NCBI GenBank assembly: GCA_028287785.1
Contig: JAQBOZ010000004.1
Span: 1-47,287 of the forward strand
DNA length: 47,287 bases
Origin: Chlorobiota bacterium
GTDB lineage: Bacteria; Bacteroidota; Ignavibacteria; OLB7
Direction of reading: 5' to 3'
Under the pieces are notes generated by a model, which saw nothing but the letters and a program-made list of their open reading frames with translations, was not told where the DNA came from and made no database searches. Made by a program: the position numbers and the translations under genes. Below are positions 42,895 through 47,287 of the stretch, piece after piece (within the stretch, counting starts at the first letter, position 1; each line of letters begins with the position of its first letter).

Positions 42895-42945
42895 TCAAAG
42901 CTCCGTCAGGAGCGCGCCGGTTGCAGCAACGATGTGCCCTTCATT
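42895..42945 (+). repeat. Family 2 palindromic repeat, copy 2
   Basis: CTCAAAGCTCCGTCAGGAGC, GCGCCGGTTGCAGC, AACGATG. It matches the minus-strand reading of 16660-16735 over about 45 bp with a few changes. It lies between the SUKH gene and the gene at 43077. Confidence 0.7.
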
Positions 42946-43076
42946 CCAGACTGAGTGGCTGTCATCTCTTCGGGAACGCCGGGGAATCCTCCGGAGTTGT
43001 GATATATTCCGCCCCGCGAGGCCCACTCGCGCTTCGAAATCTTCGTGAAGAATACATCAGTGGGAGAGAGGAAATC

Positions 43077-44153
43077 ATGGATGAGACATTCTGCGCCGGC
43101 GATATCATCACCTATCGCCTGAACACCGATAATTACGGCATCGCGCGTATCCTTCACGTCGAGGAGCTCGCGCTTCATAATCATTACCATCTCGCAATTC
43201 TCGATGCCGTCCTCTCGGACCAGGATGGCGTTGATTCCTACGGCGTGCATGCGGCGAGCGAGGAGAATGCGGAAGCCGCCGGTGAAGCGCCGGTGTTTAT
43301 CGATCATATCGCGCTGATGCCGGAGGCGTTCGCCGAAAGCGGGCCGGTGTTGCTGGATAGTCGGCCGGTGGAGGACGATGAGCTGGATGGTTACGGCCTC
43401 TGGCTGGATGCCACGCGCGAGAATCTGATCCGCACCGGGATGATTCGCCAGTACGAAGAGGAGTTGGAGGACGATGCGATGTTCGATCAGGTTGATGAAG
43501 ATCAGCCGGTCGAGGATGAAACCGATGCGGGCGATGAAGAAACGGAGAGCGAATCCGTCGCCGATGATTCCGGCGGGGAACTTCCGGAGATCGAGCGCAA
43601 GCCGTGGCACTCGGGTGTTTATTCCCGTCCGCTTGCCGGGGTGATGTTCGACGCGGAATTCCGCATGGAGTTCGTGAAGCCGGAGATGAAGGATGCCGCA
43701 GTTGCGCGGTTCATCAATTCATTTTTCGACGAAAGCAATATGGACACCATCAACGAGATGGTGCAGAGCCTGATCGATGGGGATTACGGCGCCGGGCAGG
43801 AGCTTGTGGCGTTTGGCGATGTCGCGGCCGCGGCGCTCGGAAATCAGTTGCAGGGGGCAATTCCCGAGCAGCTTGCCGACGATATTCTCAATATCCTCTG
43901 CGATATGGGGACCATGCGCGCGTACGAGCTTATCGCCACATTCTTCATGAATCACAGCGGGCCGCTCGCCGATGATCTCGGGCTGCCGGCCGCGCGTGGA
44001 TTCTGCTACGCCGTGATGCTTACCGGGGGAACTCCCGAGCCGCTTCACCGGCATCTGGACCGGCTTGATGATATTCTCTACCCGGAGCTGTCGCACGATG
44101 TCGCGTCGGCGAGGGACGCGGTTGCAAACGCCGCGGCGATGTTCGGATCGTAG
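43077..44153 (+). CDS. Hypothetical protein with Imm26-like N-terminus and acidic linker
   Basis: A 358-residue protein, not confidently assigned. The N-terminal ~60 residues (AGDIITYRLNTDNYGIARIL, HYHLAILDAV) resemble the beta-barrel Imm26 immunity fold, a weak match by eye. Residues ~145-185 form a strongly acidic linker (DQPVEDETDAGDEETESESV). The C-terminal ~180 residues are helical, beginning MFDAEFRMEFVKPEMKDAAV and including INSFFDESNMDTINEMVQSL and LPAARGFCYAVMLTGG. There is no signal peptide. GAGAGG at 43066-43071 supports the start. Adjacent to a SUKH gene, it may be a second immunity-like protein, but this is inference. Confidence 0.7.
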   Translation: MDETFCAGDIITYRLNTDNYGIARILHVEELALHNHYHLAILDAVLSDQDGVDSYGVHAASEENAEAAGEAPVFIDHIALMPEAFAESGPVLLDSRPVEDDELDGYGLWLDATRENLIRTGMIRQYEEELEDDAMFDQVDEDQPVEDETDAGDEETESESVADDSGGELPEIERKPWHSGVYSRPLAGVMFDAEFRMEFVKPEMKDAAVARFINSFFDESNMDTINEMVQSLIDGDYGAGQELVAFGDVAAAALGNQLQGAIPEQLADDILNILCDMGTMRAYELIATFFMNHSGPLADDLGLPAARGFCYAVMLTGGTPEPLHRHLDRLDDILYPELSHDVASARDAVANAAAMFGS

Positions 44154-44196
44154 CGTTTTGCCCGGAAGCGCCGGGCGAATTATCTTCCGTGATGCG

Positions 44197-44970
44197 TCAA
44201 GCTCTGCGGTCCACCATTGTCGCCGATGCCTGTGCCGCCGGCATCAGGATCATCTCGTGGATGTTCACATGCGGCGGTCGCGTGGCGCAGTAGCATACCG
44301 CCTCGGCCACGTCATCGGGGGAGAGGGGCGTGTAGCCTTTGTATACCGATGACGCCCGTTCGCTGTCGCCGTGGAACCGCACCATGGAGAACTCCGTCTC
44401 CACGAGGCCGGGATCAACCGTTGAGACGCGGACTCCGGTGCCGAGCAGATCGAGCTGCATTCCCCTGGTGATTGCGCCCACCGCGTGCTTTGTGGCGCAG
44501 TAGACATTTCCTTTCGGGTAGACCTCATGACCCGCGATCGAGCCGATGTTGATCACATGACCGCCGCCCCGCCCAATCATCCCAGGGAGAACGGCACGGC
44601 TGACGTAGAGAAGCCCCTTGATGTTGGTGTCAATCATCTCTTCCCAGTCCTGAAGTTCTCCGTCCTGTATCGGATCAAGCCCACGGCTCAGCCCCGCGTT
44701 GTTGACGAGAATATCGATATCGCTCCACGATTCCGGCAGCGAACCGATTGCGCTCGTCACGGCCCGGCCGTCCCGCACGTCGAGCTGAATCGCGCGGACA
44801 TCAGCGGCTCCCGAGGCGCGCCACTCCGATTCCATCGCGGTCAGGCGATCCTGACGTCGCGCGCAGATCAACAGTCGCGCGCCGGCCGCCGCGAATATTC
44901 TGGCACACGATTCCCCGATGCCCGAGGTGGCGCCGGTGATAAGGACAAGTTTGCCCGTGAGATTGGTCAT
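44197..44970 (-). CDS. Short-chain dehydrogenase/reductase (YdfG-like)
   Basis: A 257-residue NAD(P)-dependent SDR. The cofactor motif is LVLITGATSGIGESCARIF, followed by DILVNNAGLSRG. The catalytic Ser lies in VINIGSIAGHEV, and the Tyr/Lys pair in YCATKHAV. VSTVDPGLVETEFSMVRF is typical of the YdfG/3-hydroxy acid dehydrogenase group, so an oxidoreductase acting on hydroxy acids or similar is likely. It is divergent from the OmpR regulator; the shared region holds a family 1 repeat. Confidence 0.92.
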   Translation of the reverse strand: MTNLTGKLVLITGATSGIGESCARIFAAAGARLLICARRQDRLTAMESEWRASGAADVRAIQLDVRDGRAVTSAIGSLPESWSDIDILVNNAGLSRGLDPIQDGELQDWEEMIDTNIKGLLYVSRAVLPGMIGRGGGHVINIGSIAGHEVYPKGNVYCATKHAVGAITRGMQLDLLGTGVRVSTVDPGLVETEFSMVRFHGDSERASSVYKGYTPLSPDDVAEAVCYCATRPPHVNIHEMILMPAAQASATMVDRRA

Positions 44971-45120
44971 CGATATGATAGTTGTTCGCGCGGGAGAGAG
45001 AGAGAAGAATCATTCCCCGCGTTGTTCCTTTGACAGAATGTTTATCCTGCATGGGGTTGTGTCCCAGGCAGGAGCCATGTCTCCCCGTTGAAGCTTAATG
45101 TCGGTCTCTTATCTTCTTCC

Positions 45121-45172
45121 TCAAGCCCCGGAGGGGCGCAATTCCTGGTGCGTGGGACATCGCCCCGCGTGC
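45121..45172 (+). repeat. Family 1 palindromic repeat, copy 5 (degenerate)
   Basis: TCAAGCCCCGGAGGGGC, GCAATTCCTGGT, then GCGTGGGACATCGCCCCGCGTGC. The second hairpin has mismatches, so this copy is older or diverging. It lies 22 bp before the OmpR-family start codon, inside the divergent regulatory region. Confidence 0.85.
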
Positions 45173-45194
45173 CGCTCTTCGGAAACCGTAAACT

Positions 45195-45875
45195 ATGAGA
45201 ATCCTGGTAATTGAAGATGATCCGAATATCGGCGATGTTATCCGGCGCGGGCTGGAAACGCAGCATTATTCCGTTGATGTTGCCACCGATGGTGAGGAGG
45301 GGGAGGAACTTGCGCTGATCAACCAGTACGATCTGATAATTCTGGACCGCATGCTTCCGAAAATGGACGGCCGTACCGTCTGCCGGAATCTTCGCGACGC
45401 GGATGTGGCAGTGCCGGTGCTTATGCTTACGGCGATGGACGCGATCGACGACAAGATCAGCGGCCTGGATGCCGGCGCCGACGATTATCTCACCAAGCCG
45501 TTTCATTTCGGCGAGCTGCTGGCGCGCGTCCGATCGATGATCCGGCGGCAGACCGGCCAGAAGAAAACCGAGATCTGCGTGGGCGATCTGGCTCTTGATA
45601 CCGTCACCCGTTCGGTGACGCGCGCGGGGCGTTCGATATCGCTTACCGCGAAGGAGTTCGCGCTGCTGGAATATTTCGTGATGAACGCGGGAAAGGTGCT
45701 TACGCGGGAGGCGATCAGCGAACATGTGTGGGATATGAATTTCGATCCGCAGTCCAATGTCATCGATTCGTTTATCCGTTTTCTCCGGCTGAAGATCGAC
45801 AAGGATTTTGATCACCCGCTGATCCATACGCTCCGGGGCGTGGGCTACAGATTTTCCGACGAAGGTGCCCGCTGA
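45195..45875 (+). CDS. OmpR-family response regulator
   Basis: A 226-residue two-component DNA-binding regulator. The receiver domain begins MRILVIEDDPNIGDVIRRGL, the phospho-acceptor is D51 in LIILDRMLPKMDG, T84-equivalent switch residues lie in VLMLTAMDAIDD, and the Lys in YLTKPFHFGELLARV. The C-terminal winged helix has SLTAKEFALLEYFVMNAGKV and SFIRFLRLKIDKDF. The stop overlaps the sensor-kinase ATG by one base, so the pair is translationally coupled. The regulon is unknown. A family 1 repeat lies just upstream of the start. Confidence 0.96.
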   Translation: MRILVIEDDPNIGDVIRRGLETQHYSVDVATDGEEGEELALINQYDLIILDRMLPKMDGRTVCRNLRDADVAVPVLMLTAMDAIDDKISGLDAGADDYLTKPFHFGELLARVRSMIRRQTGQKKTEICVGDLALDTVTRSVTRAGRSISLTAKEFALLEYFVMNAGKVLTREAISEHVWDMNFDPQSNVIDSFIRFLRLKIDKDFDHPLIHTLRGVGYRFSDEGAR

Positions 45876-47275
45876 TGTTTACAATTACCGCCCGTCTCAC
45901 CTTCTGGTATCTTATCGTCTTCGGAGCCATCATCACCGGCCGCGCCGCCTGGCAGTTCAACAGCTTCGCCAGCAACGAGCGCTCGATGATCGACAAGGAT
46001 CTCCACGATTACTCCGCGTTTCTTCTCGCGCCGGTCGGCCCGCACGATTCCTCCTCGATCGACGATCAATTCAAAATGCTGAGTGGAAGGATCTGGCCCG
46101 ATGGCTCGCGCTTCCGCGGGCTTCGATATCTCCTGGTCGACAAGGATACGCTCGCCTTCGAAAATGCTCTCCGCTCCTCGGTCAGCGACCTTACCGATTC
46201 CATCCGCTCGGCGCATTCCGGCGCCGCCGATACCATCCTGCGAACCATTCAGATCGGCGGCGTGGATTACCGCGTTCAGGCCGCTCCGGTTGCCGGGCAC
46301 GCAGCGGAAGGGCGGCGGCTGGTGATCGTCGGATCGCTGGACAGGCTGGAGAAACGTATCGGGTATCTGCGCGATATCATCCTCTCCACGATTCCCGTCA
46401 CGCTGCTGATCTGCGGAATCGGCGGCTGGTTTCTGGCGCGTCGCGCGCTGGCGCCGGTGCGGGAGCTTACCGCAACGGCATCCGCGATCTCCTCCACCAA
46501 TCTCCATCAGCGCGTTACGGTGGGAAAGACGAAGGATGAGATGGCGGAGCTGGCGGTCACATTCAACGACATGATCAGCCGGCTCGATCAGGCCAGCGTC
46601 GTGCAGAACCGATTTGTGGCCGATGCCTCGCACGATCTCCGCACGCCCCTGACGATCATCCAGGCGGAGCTGGAGCTGCTGATGCGCCGGAACGATCACG
46701 CGCCGGAAGTCCGTCAGGTGCTGGAGCGGATCTCCTCGGAATCCGATCGCCTCAGCCAGCTTGCAAGCGATCTTCTCTTTCTGGCGAAGGTGGACGCAAA
46801 CCAGCTCAACGCCGTCGAGGAAATCGTGCGTCTCGATGAAATGCTCGCCGAATGCGTCTCCAAGCTGGGCGCGGTTGCCGGGCGAAGGTCGATCGCGCTC
46901 CGCATCGTGATCGATGAACCTGTCGAAATCTGCTGTAATCCGCCGACGCTGGAACGGGCGCTGGTGAATGTGATCGAGAACGCCATCAAATATTCTCCCG
47001 ATGCCGGCGTGGTGATCGTCCGTCTGGAAAGCGGGGAGGGGAAGGCCCGCGTCACGGTTGCCGATCAGGGGGAGGGGATTCCTCAGGAGGATATTCCCAG
47101 AGTGTTCGATCGATTTTTCAGAAGCGACCGCGCGCGAAGCACATCGGGCTCCGGCCTGGGGCTGGCGATCGTCAAATCGGTGATCGATGCCCACGACGGC
47201 ACGATCGGAATCGAATCGGCGGCCGGAACCGGAACCGCTATCACGATTTCACTTCCGGCGCTGGGGGACGAGTAA
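45875..47275 (+). CDS. Membrane sensor histidine kinase
   Basis: A 466-residue kinase partner of the upstream regulator. TM1 is at residues ~4-25 and TM2 at ~164-185 (TIPVTLLICGIGGWFLARRA), enclosing a periplasmic sensor region of about 135 residues with no recognised domain. HAMP follows, then HisKA with DASHDLRTPLTIIQ (phospho-acceptor H253). The ATP-binding domain has the N box IENAIKYS, G1 VADQGEGIP, F box RVFDRFFRS and G2 GSGLGLAIVKSV. The gene is complete, ending 12 bp before the window edge. The layout is that of the common heavy-metal or QseC-like class, but the signal is unknown. Confidence 0.96.
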   Translation: MFTITARLTFWYLIVFGAIITGRAAWQFNSFASNERSMIDKDLHDYSAFLLAPVGPHDSSSIDDQFKMLSGRIWPDGSRFRGLRYLLVDKDTLAFENALRSSVSDLTDSIRSAHSGAADTILRTIQIGGVDYRVQAAPVAGHAAEGRRLVIVGSLDRLEKRIGYLRDIILSTIPVTLLICGIGGWFLARRALAPVRELTATASAISSTNLHQRVTVGKTKDEMAELAVTFNDMISRLDQASVVQNRFVADASHDLRTPLTIIQAELELLMRRNDHAPEVRQVLERISSESDRLSQLASDLLFLAKVDANQLNAVEEIVRLDEMLAECVSKLGAVAGRRSIALRIVIDEPVEICCNPPTLERALVNVIENAIKYSPDAGVVIVRLESGEGKARVTVADQGEGIPQEDIPRVFDRFFRSDRARSTSGSGLGLAIVKSVIDAHDGTIGIESAAGTGTAITISLPALGDE

Positions 47276-47287
47276 AATCCCCGTAAT

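Noticed and set aside
7190-45172. CRISPR array
   Set aside because: Repeats are isolated, palindromic and kilobases apart, with no regular spacers and no cas genes.

Overview
This GC-rich window looks chromosomal and probably comes from an uncultured member of the Bacteroidota/Chlorobiota assemblage, perhaps an Ignavibacteria- or Kapabacteria-like lineage. The sequence gives three reasons. It encodes a PorU-type type IX secretion (T9SS) sortase and two secreted proteins with C-terminal T9SS sorting domains. Four well-placed promoters fit the Bacteroidota pattern (TTTG or TTGC, 19 nt, TAnnTTTG). The core genes have no phage or plasmid character. Genus-level identity cannot be read from the sequence alone.

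Layout. 1-2508: 3' part of a secreted or fibre-like protein made of 135-residue tandem repeats. 2821-4043: ferritin-like cargo (EncFtn) plus encapsulin shell, then tRNA-Thr on the minus strand. 4407-9269: T9SS-exported propeller protein, ComEA-like protein, rsmD, coaD and a PolB-type exonuclease. 9748-13812: porU. 14294-16285: dxs, followed by tRNA-Lys. 16737-20785: a tightly packed five-gene cassette of a 59-aa protein, a J-domain/pseudokinase fusion, a vWA protein, a divergent adenylosuccinate-synthetase-like enzyme and a metallophosphoesterase. This is the best candidate here for an undescribed system. 20759-21588: two small genes. 21670-25594 (minus): an NDxY-repeat/HEAT secreted protein and an alpha/beta hydrolase. 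25729-27468: kbl and a ferritin-like gene. 27628-28854 (minus): a porin. 29025-31290: an FMN-binding protein, a 4-TM membrane protein and ApbE, which look like an extracytoplasmic flavinylation operon. 31394-35576: Tat-exported amine oxidase, a coiled-coil protein, a GNAT protein and fumC. 35782-39318: T9SS-exported DUF4397 protein and a TPR/LuxR regulator. 39390-42209: CAP lipoprotein and uvrC. 42321-44153: a SUKH (SMI1/KNR4) protein and a neighbour resembling an immunity protein. 44197-47275: an SDR oxidoreductase and an OmpR/histidine kinase pair.

Two dispersed palindromic repeat families run through the window. Family 1 is about 50 bp, a double hairpin, with five copies between or at the ends of genes. 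One copy is translated as the C-terminus of the TPR/LuxR protein, and that gene is bracketed by two copies in opposite orientation. Family 2 has two copies, one directly upstream of the five-gene cassette. No transposase, integrase, CRISPR array or rRNA was seen.

How the genes may work together. PorU would process the T9SS cargo proteins at the outer membrane. EncFtn and encapsulin form an iron-storage compartment. ApbE would flavinylate the FMN-binding protein encoded two genes upstream. The cassette downstream of tRNA-Lys combines a regulatory vWA protein, a chaperone-linked pseudokinase, a nucleotide-ligase homologue and a phosphoesterase, which suggests a nucleotide-centred stress or conflict system. 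That function is inferred, not demonstrated.
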